From: Streptomyces sp. H27-H5
Lineage (GTDB): Bacteria > Actinomycetota > Actinomycetes > Streptomycetales > Streptomycetaceae
DNA length: 64,000 nucleotides
Direction of reading: 5' to 3'
Assembly: GCF_026627505.1 (NCBI RefSeq)
Contig: NZ_JAPNLK010000007.1
Location: forward strand, 1 to 64,000
Shown here: positions 23,612 through 31,587 of the stretch, one piece after another
How the letters are laid out: each line of letters opens with the position of its first letter
Numbering within the stretch: the first letter of the stretch is position 1
The notes under the pieces: generated by a model
Told to the model about the DNA's origin: nothing
Databases searched by the model: none
What the model saw: the letters and a program-made list of their open reading frames with translations, nothing else
Made by a program: the position numbers and the translations under genes

Positions 23612-24886
23612 TCATCCGATCCGCCCCAGACCGATGCGCTGCGCCGTCCCCGAGGCCAGCTTGCGCGCCCCCTCCACCCGGCGCTTTCCGTACTGGGCCA
23701 TCGTGTAGCCGGGCGAGTGATGCCTCACGTTCGCAGAGACCTCCACCGGGTTCTCCCCCGCGTCCAAGTCGTTCGTGACCTTGCTGTGCCGCCAGTCGTG
23801 GATGCGAAACCGGTCCGGGAGGCCCAGCCGCTCTCGGGTGGTGCGCCACCGTGCACTGACCTGGCCGGCGTCCTGCGCCTGGCCTGGGGTGATCCCACCT
23901 TTGTAGAGCATGTATCCGTCCCGCGCGAAGATCAGGCCGTTGTCCTCCCAGGAGGGGCCGAGCTTCTCCTTCCACATCTCCTGACGCTCCCGCGCCACCT
24001 TGAGGACGTTCATGAGCGCCTGGTCGACATAGATGATCGCGGCGTCATCTCCGTCCTTGGTGAGGCGCCTCAAGACACTCTTGTTGCCGACCTCGACGAC
24101 GACCCACTCCAGCTCGATGGCGCAGTCGTCCCAGTGAACGAGGTTCCACTTCATCCCAAGAGCCTCACTGCGACGGACACCCGTGGCGGTGTACGTCGTC
24201 CACAGCGGTGCATCGCGGGTGCAGAAGTGCAGAGGCCCGCATCCGCGCTGTCCGCACGGTGTCCAAATGTCCTCAAGGAACCGACCCGTGCTGGCGTCGT
24301 CGAGCACCACGTACTTGCGCTGCTGGGCCTTGACCTGCCGGACGGTGGGCGGGCTGGCGGTGGCCGCCGGGTTGACCGGGATCAACTTCTTGATGACCGC
24401 AGCCGCGAACGCCGCCGACAGGATGTTGTGCACGTGGCGGACCGACTTGGCGCCCAGCGGCTTGCCCCTGTTCGATGGGCACGGGGCCGTCTCCAGCATT
24501 CGGTATAGCGCGTCAAGATCGTCGTCGGTGATGTCCTTAAGCTTCTTCGCCCCCAGGTGCGGCTTTATGTGCAGCCGGATCTTGGTTTCGTACGCTGCGC
24601 GAGTAGTGTCCTCAACCCGGTGCGCGATGAACCACTTATCCATCCATGCACTGAACTGCATATCCGAGCGCGGAGCGACGGACCCCGCCTCGTGAGCCGT
24701 CAGCCACTTATTGAGAGCCTTACTGGCCTCGGTTTTAGTCGCATATTCACGTCCGATCCAGAACCGCACCTTCTTTGCCTGAATCGGGTCGTAATGGAGG
24801 GGCGTTCTCACACCCCAGGTATTCGACCTGCCACGTCGCGGTATCTCTACCGGCGAACCGCCCAGGCCGTTGGCCTTCTTAGCCAC
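23612..24886 (-). CDS. int: Tyrosine-family phage integrase
   Basis: 424 residues from GTG 24886 with GGAGG 7 bases upstream. An N-terminal AP2-like arm-binding region, then a SAM-like core-binding domain (about 75-170: FSAWMDKWFIAHRVEDTTRA). The catalytic domain carries Arg in ATGVRRSEALGMKW, His-x-x-Arg in IHDWRHSKVTND, His in RHHSPGYTMAQYG and the nucleophile Tyr in that same motif. It integrates the phage at a host site next to this gene. Located at the left end of the prophage and transcribed toward the chromosome, as is usual for integrases at an attachment site. Confidence 0.95.
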   Translation of the reverse strand: MAKKANGLGGSPVEIPRRGRSNTWGVRTPLHYDPIQAKKVRFWIGREYATKTEASKALNKWLTAHEAGSVAPRSDMQFSAWMDKWFIAHRVEDTTRAAYETKIRLHIKPHLGAKKLKDITDDDLDALYRMLETAPCPSNRGKPLGAKSVRHVHNILSAAFAAAVIKKLIPVNPAATASPPTVRQVKAQQRKYVVLDDASTGRFLEDIWTPCGQRGCGPLHFCTRDAPLWTTYTATGVRRSEALGMKWNLVHWDDCAIELEWVVVEVGNKSVLRRLTKDGDDAAIIYVDQALMNVLKVARERQEMWKEKLGPSWEDNGLIFARDGYMLYKGGITPGQAQDAGQVSARWRTTRERLGLPDRFRIHDWRHSKVTNDLDAGENPVEVSANVRHHSPGYTMAQYGKRRVEGARKLASGTAQRIGLGRIG

Positions 24887-24952
24887 TCATAACCCTCCCA
24901 TCTTCATTTCCGGGCACGCCCGGTTTGCAGTGTTCCTCGACGCGGGGTTGCC

Positions 24953-25132
24953 TTAGGGCGTTTGCCGGTCGAGCCATTCGTTGAGGTCTTCCAGCCGGCA
25001 GCGGAGAGCGGTGCCGACCTTTTTGAAGGGAATCTCTTGGCGGCGCCAGTTGCTATACAGCCAGCTCTTTGGCTTTGCCAAGTAGGTTGCGACCTCGTCG
25101 ATAGACATAAGCGGTGTCGCGTTAGCATTCAC
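24953..25132 (-). CDS. xis: Excisionase, AlpA/MerR-like helix-turn-helix
   Basis: 59 residues from GTG 25132, overlapping the upstream stop by 4 bases. It reads MSIDEVATYLAKPKSWLYSN and then IPFKKVGTALRCRLEDLNEW, the canonical excisionase/AlpA winged helix (SIDEVA-Y-L, then G-R-RF-ED-WL). It bends DNA near attL/attR to direct integrase to excise. Its position directly upstream of int fits. Confidence 0.88.
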   Translation of the reverse strand: MNANATPLMSIDEVATYLAKPKSWLYSNWRRQEIPFKKVGTALRCRLEDLNEWLDRQTP

Positions 25133-25350
25133 GCGACCATCCGATCCCGGTTGCCCCGAAGCTTCTGGATGGCAGCCGGTATCTGTGCGGGATCCTCCAC
25201 ACCGAGCAGCTTCGCGACCCGTCCGAGCGCCTCCGCCGGGTCGACCGCCGGGGGCTGCTGGACGGGGCGCGAGTACACGCGGTACTCCTGTCCGCTGACG
25301 CCGAGGACCCAGCCCCAACCGTTCTTCAGCGCCTTCTCCGTAGGCTTCAA
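25129..25350 (-). CDS. Hypothetical early phage protein
   Basis: 73 residues from TTG 25350, which overlaps the upstream stop (TTGA). It reads KPTEKALKNGWGWVLGVSGQ, then a region with helical LGRVAKLLGVEDPAQIPAAIQK. No family recognised. The frame is open further upstream, but that part lies in the neighbouring gene. The coupled start and stop overlaps on both sides support it being real. Confidence 0.65.
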   Translation of the reverse strand: MKPTEKALKNGWGWVLGVSGQEYRVYSRPVQQPPAVDPAEALGRVAKLLGVEDPAQIPAAIQKLRGNRDRMVA

Positions 25351-25583
25351 GCGGCGACCCCGAAGTAGTCCGCGCGGGAGAGGGATGTCAGGTGGTACAT
25401 GCCGTGCTCGCATTCGTAGTAGCGATTCTCGAAGGTGACCCCGCGGCCTGTTCCTCGACGCTCTGCGATGCCGCGCCGCTTGGCCTGCGCCTTCCCGAGG
25501 GCCCGCTCGGCGGCTCGCGGATCGGGGTAGGCCCGCTTTGAACCGCAGGGGCAAGCCCTGAAGTCGATGGTTCGAATGGTCAT
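25347..25583 (-). CDS. Hypothetical small zinc-site-like phage protein
   Basis: 78 residues. Cys/His pairs CPCGSKRAY near the start and YYECEHGMYHLT near the end could hold one zinc. Basic (many Arg/Lys) in the middle, so nucleic acid binding is possible. No family recognised. Confidence 0.65.
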   Translation of the reverse strand: MTIRTIDFRACPCGSKRAYPDPRAAERALGKAQAKRRGIAERRGTGRGVTFENRYYECEHGMYHLTSLSRADYFGVAA

Positions 25584-25598
25584 CTCGTTCTCCCGTTT

Positions 25599-26024
25599 CT
25601 ACTTACGGAACTCGTCACAGGGGCAGGTGGGTATCTGGCAGGCACCCCGGGCAGCGGAGGCGGCGGAGTGGGTGAAGGGGGCGTGGCCGCACTCGTCGTG
25701 CTGGCAGTAGCCCTTCCATTTCTTGCCGTCGTGGTTGGCGAGCATGGTTCCGGGACTGTGAAGCGGGACGAGGCGCCCAATGCCGCCGAAGGCCATCTTC
25801 GAGGCGAAGCTTTTGGCCTCGGCCTCGTTGCCGAAGGGCGCGAAGTTCAGGCCGCGGTGGCCGTCGCTCCACGTGTGGACGAGAGCCACCCAGTCGCGCA
25901 TCTGGAGGATCTCGCCGACCTCCTTGATCACAGCCTTCGCCATGTGGGTGGCGCTCTCGAAGGTGTCGTTCTCCAAGAGCGCCACGACCGCCGCCACCTC
26001 TTCCTTGCGGGGGGTGATCCTCAC
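25599..26024 (-). CDS. Hypothetical early phage protein with C-terminal Cys/His cluster
   Basis: 141 residues. An N-terminal helical half (EEVAAVVALLENDTFESATH) is followed by a compact alpha/beta middle (NEAEAKSFASKMAFGGIGRL). A C-terminal cluster follows, CQHDECGHAPFTHSAASAA then CQIPTCPCDEF, that could bind two metals. It overlaps the upstream gene by 4 bases. No family recognised. Confidence 0.65.
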   Translation of the reverse strand: MRITPRKEEVAAVVALLENDTFESATHMAKAVIKEVGEILQMRDWVALVHTWSDGHRGLNFAPFGNEAEAKSFASKMAFGGIGRLVPLHSPGTMLANHDGKKWKGYCQHDECGHAPFTHSAASAARGACQIPTCPCDEFRK

Positions 26025-26374
26025 GGGCGCCCTGCCGGTGCGAGCAGCCCCTCCAGGCGGCGAAGAACTTCCGGTAGGGCGCCCGCCCTCGCGCCGGATC
26101 GGATGTCGGCTACGATCCCGCGCACTTCCGCCTTGATGGCCGGCATGGTCACCGGCCCGGTGAGATCCGCGACGAGCTCAGCGGTGGCCGGGGTGGGGTC
26201 GACAACCTCAACGGGAAAGCTGAACCAGTCGGAATCCAGAGCCCAGGCGTAGCCGATGACTAGCCAGCCTCCGCACGGGTCTTTGAAGCCCGCGTCACCA
26301 TCGGCGTCGCGGATCTCGGTGCCGACCGGCAGCTCGTCCAGGACGGCGGGGTTACTGATGGGGTTAATGGTCAC
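26021..26374 (-). CDS. Hypothetical early phage protein
   Basis: 117 residues from GTG 26374, with AAGGAGGGG 6 bases upstream. An acidic N-terminal beta-rich part (LPVGTEIRDADGDAGFKDPCG) and a C-terminal helical tail (EVRGIVADIRSGARAGALPE). The two repressor-motif copies at 26395-26434 lie in its promoter, so it probably begins a repressed transcript. Function unknown. Confidence 0.65.
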   Translation of the reverse strand: MTINPISNPAVLDELPVGTEIRDADGDAGFKDPCGGWLVIGYAWALDSDWFSFPVEVVDPTPATAELVADLTGPVTMPAIKAEVRGIVADIRSGARAGALPEVLRRLEGLLAPAGRP

Positions 26375-26394
26375 TTCGTCCCCTCCTTCTGGAG

Positions 26395-26409
26395 AGAACA
26401 CTATTACAA
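26395..26409 (-). promoter_or_regulatory. Stoperator-like site
   Basis: TTGTAATAGTGTTCT on the minus strand; a diverged match to TTGYAAGAGTGTNACTA, paired with 26419-26434. Confidence 0.5.
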
Positions 26410-26418
26410 TGACCATCA

Positions 26419-26434
26419 CAGTTCAACTCTTACA
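26419..26434 (-). promoter_or_regulatory. Stoperator-like site
   Basis: TGTAAGAGTTGAACTG on the minus strand, in the gap before the 26021-26374 gene and clipping the end of the dNMP kinase gene. Confidence 0.65.
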
Positions 26435-27236
26435 TTGTCTCGGCAAGGTGCTGGAGCTTGTGGCCGAGGGCGTAGGCCGAGCGGTCGTTGACGAGAACCT
26501 CGTCGAAGCGCCAGCCTGCAAGGGCGTTCTCGCTGGTGTGGTCCGAGGCCGTGATCAGCTTCTGGCCGGGCCGCACGATGTTGACCACCAGGCCGCCTCG
26601 CCGGACGATCTCTGCGGCCTCATTGGGGAATCGGACATCAGTGATGACCGTCGGGCCCCATCCCGCCGCGTCACGGAAGAGGGCATCGACCCAGACGTTC
26701 TCGCCGAGAACGGTCCTGCCGCCCTCGGTGCCGCACCGTTGGAGGTACGCCCGCACTTCAGGATGGGCCGACTTGGCGTAGCTCCAGCCGTATCGGTCCA
26801 CCTCGTCGGCGAGCGGGAAGCTCCCGTTGATCTCGTCGTCCACGGTCCACGGGTTGACCGCGTACAGGAAGTCCTTGACCTTGTCGGCGAAGGCGCGGCG
26901 CTCCCAACCGATCGCTACGAGGGCCTTGGCTGCGGTGTCCTTGCCGGAACCGGCAGCACCGGCCAGCCCGATCAAGCTCACAGGACGCGGCGGTTCGTCG
27001 AGGAGGTGCACATCTGACTCTGCCAGAACGGAGACCCAGTTCTGTCGGCTGGGCTCGGCACCGGGATTCTCATCTACATGAAGCCGGAACACCTGACGTC
27101 GCGGACCGTCCCAGGCCGCAGTCTTCACCTGGGGGTCAGCGACGAGGTAGCCCTCACGGGTGACGGCGTGACCTCGGGTGTCGCGGCCAGTAGCGCGAAC
27201 CCGCCGCCCAGCCTCCAGTTTGATCTTCATCTTCAT
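26430..27236 (-). CDS. Deoxynucleoside monophosphate kinase with N-terminal extension
   Basis: 268 residues from ATG 27236. The kinase domain starts near residue 87 with SLIGLAGAAGSGKDTAAKAL (Walker A). Next come WERRAFADKVKDFLYAVNPW, RAYLQRCGTEGGRTVLGENV (the LQ..GTE..R motif of phage dNMP kinases) and VITDVRFPNEAAEI. It phosphorylates dNMPs to raise dNTP pools for phage replication. The first 85 residues are an extra small beta-type domain (RRVRATGRDTRGHAVTREGY) not usual in the family. Confidence 0.88.
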   Translation of the reverse strand: MKMKIKLEAGRRVRATGRDTRGHAVTREGYLVADPQVKTAAWDGPRRQVFRLHVDENPGAEPSRQNWVSVLAESDVHLLDEPPRPVSLIGLAGAAGSGKDTAAKALVAIGWERRAFADKVKDFLYAVNPWTVDDEINGSFPLADEVDRYGWSYAKSAHPEVRAYLQRCGTEGGRTVLGENVWVDALFRDAAGWGPTVITDVRFPNEAAEIVRRGGLVVNIVRPGQKLITASDHTSENALAGWRFDEVLVNDRSAYALGHKLQHLAETM

Positions 27237-27238
27237 TT

Positions 27239-27595
27239 TCAGACTTCCCTGCTGTCGATAAGGCGGTAGAGAGCCGGCGCGCGAACGTGGCCACAGCACA
27301 CGTCGCAGTCACAGAGGTGGAGGCAGAGTGAGCAGCCGGGCTCGTCGCAGTACGGATCGGGTCCGTGCCACGTGTGGGAGGGGTCGGGCTCTGGGCATCC
27401 CCACCCGGAACAGGAGGAGTCCCGCGACCAGGTCGGGTACACGATGTGCTCGCGCCTGCCGAGGAGCCCATGGGCGACGTGCTCGCCGGGACAGTCGGCT
27501 CGGGAGCGGTCCATGCCAGCTTGGGTCAGGAAGGCCGCCCGGCATCGGGTGCATTGGAGACGGCCCTCGGGGCGAAGCCGTACGAGGTGCTTCAC
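27239..27595 (-). CDS. Cysteine-rich hypothetical phage protein
   Basis: 118 residues from GTG 27595, overlapping the upstream stop by 4 bases. About 13 Cys and several His: CTRCRAAF near the N-terminus, then a dense C-terminal run (CDEPGCSLCLHLCDCDVCCG). At least two zinc sites are likely. No family recognised. Confidence 0.65.
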   Translation of the reverse strand: MKHLVRLRPEGRLQCTRCRAAFLTQAGMDRSRADCPGEHVAHGLLGRREHIVYPTWSRDSSCSGWGCPEPDPSHTWHGPDPYCDEPGCSLCLHLCDCDVCCGHVRAPALYRLIDSREV

Positions 27596-27792
27596 TGGGG
27601 TTCCTGCGCGACGCGACCGTATAGGCGGCCGGCCGAGTCGACGGCCCACACATGGCCAGGGTCCAGCCACAGGTCGAGGTCGGCGTCGATGTCTGATCCG
27701 CAGCGGGAGCAGGCGAACTCCCCGCTCGGGACGGCGCACAGGAGGCCGCGTCCGCAGGGTCCGCACCAGACGTAGTCCACTCCCGCCTTCAC
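27592..27792 (-). CDS. Small zinc-ribbon phage protein
   Basis: 66 residues from GTG 27792. A single zinc ribbon, CGPCGRGLLCAV...FACSRCG, is followed by an acidic tail segment DADLDLWLDPGHVWAVDSAG. The tail resembles that of the protein at 30691-31014, which suggests a small paralogous group. GTGA overlaps at both ends. Function unknown. Confidence 0.65.
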   Translation of the reverse strand: MKAGVDYVWCGPCGRGLLCAVPSGEFACSRCGSDIDADLDLWLDPGHVWAVDSAGRLYGRVAQEPQ

Positions 27793-28361
27793 GCGGAGAC
27801 CTGCTGCCGGCCGATGTGCAGGGCGAGGGCCTGCTTGGCCGCGGTGACGGCCCAGTCGAATCCGTAGTGGCCCCAGCAGGCGTCTATCTCTTCCCAGGTG
27901 GACATGGTCGTGCCCCGGTCGTCGGCGCGCAGCCAGTCGACCGCTTCTTCGACGATGTAGCCGTACACATCGCCCTCGGCCCACGCCTGGTACTCGGCGC
28001 GCTCGGCGTCGAGGTACGCCTCGGGCAGCATGCCGAGGTCTTCGGCGTCCTCGCGCATCAGGTACCAGAGGGACACGGGTCCTCGTGCCGGCCGGGACTC
28101 GATCACGATCGTGTTGTGGAAGATCCGGGCCCAGCGGGTGAAGGTCTCGATGCCCTTCCAGCGGTTCCAGCTCACGCGCTCCCACGCTTCGGCAAGAGGG
28201 CCGCCGTCCTTGTCGATGGGGGCGTACTGGCCGAGGTGGGTGTCGATGGTGATCACGTGGGCCAGGTGGTCGAAGTCCTCGCGCGGGTTTCGGGCGTCCT
28301 CGTCGGGGACCAGGCGAACGCGGAAGCGGCCGTCATCGGTGGTGGCGATGGTCTCGGTCAT
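27789..28361 (-). CDS. Hypothetical early phage protein
   Basis: 190 residues, acidic, no signal peptide or membrane segment. The N-terminal half is beta-rich (FRVRLVPDEDARNPREDFDH), with Trp-rich helices in the second half (WERVSWNRWKGIETFTRWA). It is the first of a three-gene coupled run. No family recognised. Confidence 0.7.
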   Translation of the reverse strand: MTETIATTDDGRFRVRLVPDEDARNPREDFDHLAHVITIDTHLGQYAPIDKDGGPLAEAWERVSWNRWKGIETFTRWARIFHNTIVIESRPARGPVSLWYLMREDAEDLGMLPEAYLDAERAEYQAWAEGDVYGYIVEEAVDWLRADDRGTTMSTWEEIDACWGHYGFDWAVTAAKQALALHIGRQQVSA

Positions 28362-28376
28362 GGTTCTCCGTACGGG

Positions 28377-28790
28377 TCAGAGGGTCGGGGCGGGGAAGTG
28401 GATGTCGCAGGACGTACGGCGGCACGGACGGCCGAGGGCGGTGATGAACTGCCGGTGGGCCTCGAAGGCTTCGGTCAGCCAGTCGTCTCCGTCGAGGAAC
28501 TCGGGGCGCTTCTCGGCCCACAGGGCGCGGACCTCGACGACGTCGCGTATCTCGTAGAACTCGCTGGCGCCGTGCTGGCGGATCAAGTCGATCCAGGAGG
28601 CCCGGACCCGGTCGTATCCGCGTCGGGAGTGGTCATATCCGGAAGCAGGGTCGATGTCCTCGATCGCGACGCCGGAGGCGACGCAGATGCCGGCGCGGGC
28701 GTCGGCCATGGAGGTGAGCCGGTCGGCCTCGCAGACGGGGCAGTCGAGGGGGCTGCGGGCGTAGTGCATGAGCAGGAGGTTTGCGCGCAT
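28377..28790 (-). CDS. Hypothetical early phage protein
   Basis: 137 residues. CPVCEADRL near the N-terminus and CRRTSCDIHF near the C-terminus could form one split metal site. Otherwise helical (FYEIRDVVEVRALWAEKRPE). It lies 16 bases after the methyltransferase. No family recognised. Confidence 0.65.
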   Translation of the reverse strand: MRANLLLMHYARSPLDCPVCEADRLTSMADARAGICVASGVAIEDIDPASGYDHSRRGYDRVRASWIDLIRQHGASEFYEIRDVVEVRALWAEKRPEFLDGDDWLTEAFEAHRQFITALGRPCRRTSCDIHFPAPTL

Positions 28791-28805
28791 GGTCTCTTCG
28801 TTCGG

Positions 28806-30098
28806 TCAGGCAGCGAGCACGTGGATGGGATCAGCCGAGGTTGGGGCGTAGATGTCGGCGAGGTACCGGCGAAGGTGGTCCTCCCAGTGCCGAGAGAGGA
28901 GGCTTCCGATAACGACGGCGCTCATTGGTGGGGCTACGACGTCGCCGATCTGCTGCGTACAGCTCGATCGGGAGCCGGTCCACGGGTAGCCGGGACGGAA
29001 GCCCACCAAGAGCGCGGCCTCGTCGAGGCTGAACGTCCTGTCCTTGTCGTGCTCCCAGTACCAGCCGCGGATTTTGCTGGTGATGCCGGTCGCGGGCTTG
29101 TTCGCGCTCCAGCAGTTCCCGCCCGCCGTCTTGCGGACACCCCGAGTGTTGACGCGGATGCCTTCGGGCCAGCCGAGGGCCTGGGCGGCGGTGGTGGCCG
29201 GCATGGGCGCCTTGGGTGTGAGGGCGTCCATGTCGACGTAGGAGTGGCGGGCCGCCATGAGGAAGACGCGCTTCCTGCGGGAGGCGAGGCCGTAGTCGAC
29301 GGCGTCCAGGACGCGGTACTCCGCGCTGCACCAGTCCGCCGACCACAGTTCTTCGCGCAGTCCGTCGAGGATGAGCTCGGGTAGGGCCGAGCTCTGCTCC
29401 ATGGCCAGCCAGCGGAGGTTGTCCCACTGGGAGGTGAGGGTCAGTGCCCAGATCAGCACCTCGGCGACGAGCCCGATTCGCTCGTCCGTCATGTCGGCGA
29501 TCGGGGCCCGGACCTCGTCCAGGCTGAGCAAGGGCCCGGTGAACCCCGCGTAGCCGTCCCAGTCGGGGTCGTTACAGATGAGGCAGGTGTCCTCGACCTC
29601 GCAGGCCTCGCAGTCTGCGCTGTCGTGCCAGTGCCCGAAGGTGGCCTCGAACGCCATCGTGAAGACGTCGAGCAGCAGATCCTGATTGCGGGGGTCGAGT
29701 CCGGCGCGCTTGCCGGCCGGTGACCAGCACTGGCAGGGCGCGGAGACGATCAGCCCGCGTACCCAGCGGAGCGCCAAGTGCTTCGGGTCGAGGGAGCGGA
29801 CGTCTGTGATGATCCGTCGGAACCCTGCTGCGCTGGCCGTTGCTGAAGCGCCCTTGTGCATCTCGACGCCCACGGTGTCGAGCTCGTGTCGCAGGACGTC
29901 TCGTGCGCCGACGTCCCAGCCTCCCGGTCCGGCGAAGAGATTGACGACTCGGTCGGGGTCCCCGGGCTTCGGGGGGAAGAGCCAGTGGACGGGCCAAGGC
30001 GCGGCGATCTCCGCGAGTTCTTCCGGCGTCTTGCCGGAAAAGTCCAGGTAATCGGGGACACCGAGCGCCCCGGCGGTGTCGAGGCGGGTCAAAGACAT
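28806..30098 (-). CDS. DNA cytosine-5 methyltransferase
   Basis: 430 residues. Motif I is VVNLFAGPGGWDVGARDVLR (SAM binding), motif IV SAPCQCWSPAGKR (catalytic Cys), motif VIII-like GLASRRKRVFLMAAR and motif X QIGDVVAPPMSAVVIGSLL. A Cys-rich insertion (CEACEVEDTCLIC) after motif IV is unusual. It may protect phage DNA from host restriction or mark promoters. No cognate nuclease is seen nearby, so it is an orphan enzyme. Its start codon overlaps the stop of a 14-codon micro-ORF. Confidence 0.9.
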   Translation of the reverse strand: MSLTRLDTAGALGVPDYLDFSGKTPEELAEIAAPWPVHWLFPPKPGDPDRVVNLFAGPGGWDVGARDVLRHELDTVGVEMHKGASATASAAGFRRIITDVRSLDPKHLALRWVRGLIVSAPCQCWSPAGKRAGLDPRNQDLLLDVFTMAFEATFGHWHDSADCEACEVEDTCLICNDPDWDGYAGFTGPLLSLDEVRAPIADMTDERIGLVAEVLIWALTLTSQWDNLRWLAMEQSSALPELILDGLREELWSADWCSAEYRVLDAVDYGLASRRKRVFLMAARHSYVDMDALTPKAPMPATTAAQALGWPEGIRVNTRGVRKTAGGNCWSANKPATGITSKIRGWYWEHDKDRTFSLDEAALLVGFRPGYPWTGSRSSCTQQIGDVVAPPMSAVVIGSLLSRHWEDHLRRYLADIYAPTSADPIHVLAA

Positions 30099-30142
30099 CA
30101 GTCCACGTCCACGACGATGACGGGCGAATCGAGGGTGATCAC
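30098..30142 (-). CDS. Micro-ORF coupling two early genes
   Basis: GTG 30142 to TGA 30098 encodes only MITLDSPVIVVDVD. Its GTG overlaps the stop of the 30139-30675 gene (GTGA) and its TGA overlaps the methyltransferase ATG (TGATG). It thus bridges a 40-base gap with unbroken ribosome traffic. It is probably a translational coupling device rather than a functional peptide. Confidence 0.4.
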   Translation of the reverse strand: MITLDSPVIVVDVD

Positions 30143-30675
30143 GACGCCACCTCGGCGTAGGCGGCTATCCGGGCCTGAAGGTCGATGATCTTCGCGTCGG
30201 TCTTGCGCAGCTCGTCGCAGACCTGTCCGCGGTGCGCCTCGGTGCTGCGGAGGTTGTCTTCGAGCTCCAGGCGCTCGCTGTTCCGGCGCCAGTACGGGTA
30301 CTGCGCCTCGAATCGGTCAGCAGCCTCCTCGACCATCAGGTCAAGGCGCCGGTCTGCGGCCGTACCGCTGCCGAGCTCCTTGCCCTCGGCGTTGGTGTAC
30401 TCCCAGCGGCGCAGCAGGGGAGAGTCCCAGCGCCAGCGGCCCAGCCTGCTGACCTGCTGGTCCAGGGATCGAATACGCCTGGACCCGACGCGGTAGTACC
30501 GGCCCCGGATCTTCAGGAAGCCGGGCTCGTCCTCGTCAGCCGAGGAGCTGACGGCCAGGCGGGAGTACACGGGGCGCACCCGCTCGCCTCCCCAGTTCTC
30601 CTCCCCCGTCTTGGCCGGGAGGACTGTGACGTGGAGATCCCCCTCGGGGAACGTGTACGTGGTGTGGTGGGTCAT
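30139..30675 (-). CDS. Hypothetical early phage protein with coiled-coil tail
   Basis: 178 residues from ATG 30675 (MTHHTTYTFPEGDLHVTVLP). The N-terminal half is beta-rich with RGRYYRVGSRRIRSL. The C-terminal 70 residues are a charged heptad helix (SERLELEDNLRSTEAHRGQV, then KIIDLQARIAAYAE). It probably oligomerises. No family recognised. Confidence 0.65.
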   Translation of the reverse strand: MTHHTTYTFPEGDLHVTVLPAKTGEENWGGERVRPVYSRLAVSSSADEDEPGFLKIRGRYYRVGSRRIRSLDQQVSRLGRWRWDSPLLRRWEYTNAEGKELGSGTAADRRLDLMVEEAADRFEAQYPYWRRNSERLELEDNLRSTEAHRGQVCDELRKTDAKIIDLQARIAAYAEVAS

Positions 30676-30690
30676 GGAGTCCTCCATCGG

Positions 30691-31014
30691 TCAGGCGGGA
30701 ATGGAAAAGGGCAGGCCGGCGCGGAGGGCGGCTTCGAGTTCCTTCGCCGCGCGCTTGAACTGTCCGAGCGCCTCCATTGCGAGGGCCCAGTCGCCGGTGG
30801 GGAGGTCCGAGATGTCGTCCATCCACGTCAGGCAGGCGTGCGGGCTAAGGAAGTGGAGCAGGCTGCCGTCCGTGTCCACGGCGACCACTTCGGCGGGGTC
30901 GAAGTAGGCCGTGTCGAGGTCGAGGAGGTGACCGCAGTGGTCGCAGAGGAAGAGGCCGGAGGGCTGGGCCCCGTAGGGGCCGAAGTCGCACTCACGGCAG
31001 GACATGACGCTCAT
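30691..31014 (-). CDS. Small zinc-ribbon phage protein
   Basis: 107 residues. The zinc ribbon CRECDFGPYGAQPSGLFLCDHCG is at the N-terminus (pairs of Cys quoted within one 23-residue span). An AYFDPAEVVAVDTDGSLLHF segment follows, similar in pattern to the 27592-27792 protein, then an amphipathic helix. Function unknown. Confidence 0.65.
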   Translation of the reverse strand: MSVMSCRECDFGPYGAQPSGLFLCDHCGHLLDLDTAYFDPAEVVAVDTDGSLLHFLSPHACLTWMDDISDLPTGDWALAMEALGQFKRAAKELEAALRAGLPFSIPA

Positions 31015-31030
31015 AGCTATCCGTTCGAAA

Positions 31031-31070
31031 GGCGCCCACCCCTCGTGATTCCAGCGGAGGGACGGGCGCC
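31031..31070 (-). terminator. Hairpin between early genes
   Basis: GGCGCCC pairs with GGGCGCC around a 26-base loop in the gap 31015-31082. It may terminate or attenuate. Confidence 0.4.
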
Positions 31071-31082
31071 GTCTGTGATGGG

Positions 31083-31379
31083 TCAGCGGTCGAGGTAGTC
31101 GACGAGCTCGGAAACGAGCTGCTCCTCGTAGGCGCTCAGGGGTGGCCGTGCGGCCTTCGGGTCCTCCTTGAACCAGGAGGCTGGCCAGATGTCGGCGGGG
31201 AGCGCGAGGATCAGCGCTTCGGCGGCATCGGCAAGGTTCAGCCCGGCTACGTGCTCGTCCTCCCAGGACCAGGAGCGGCCCGGCTCGGGCCCTTGGCGCA
31301 TCGTCTCGACGGCCTCGTTCAGCTCGCCGATCAGGTACTTGACTCGGTCGCTTCTGCTGATTGCGGTCTCAGCAGCCAT
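31083..31379 (-). CDS. Hypothetical acidic early phage protein
   Basis: 98 residues, mostly helical (VKYLIGELNEAVETMRQG) and acidic, Trp-rich in the middle (RSWSWEDEHVAGLNLADAAE). It overlaps the upstream gene by 11 bases. No family recognised. Confidence 0.65.
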   Translation of the reverse strand: MAAETAISRSDRVKYLIGELNEAVETMRQGPEPGRSWSWEDEHVAGLNLADAAEALILALPADIWPASWFKEDPKAARPPLSAYEEQLVSELVDYLDR

Positions 31380-31587
31380 TGACGAGCCTCAGGACCGCCG
31401 AGGTCTGGATCTCCTCATAGGTGGGGTCGAGTTCATCCACCGGTTCGTTGTCGTTGATCCAGTCGCACAGGCCGGCGTCGTCATAAATTTCGCCGTCGTC
31501 GTCGAGGAACTCGTCCGGGACATCTATCTCCAGCTCGACATCACCGTGGGTGGTGCGTGCCAGGGTGAACTTCACGAGCTTCTTCAC
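31369..31587 (-). CDS. Highly acidic small phage protein, paralogue A
   Basis: 72 residues with about 20 Asp/Glu against 5 Lys/Arg. A short beta start (KKLVKFTLARTTHGDVELEI) leads into VPDEFLDDDGEIYDDAG and DWINDNE. It matches the next gene in layout (V-P-x...YDD...L-x-DW-x-x-x-NE), so the two are a tandem duplication. The charge and its position next to ardA suggest a DNA-mimic anti-defence role, by inference only. Confidence 0.7.
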   Translation of the reverse strand: MKKLVKFTLARTTHGDVELEIDVPDEFLDDDGEIYDDAGLCDWINDNEPVDELDPTYEEIQTSAVLRLVNGC

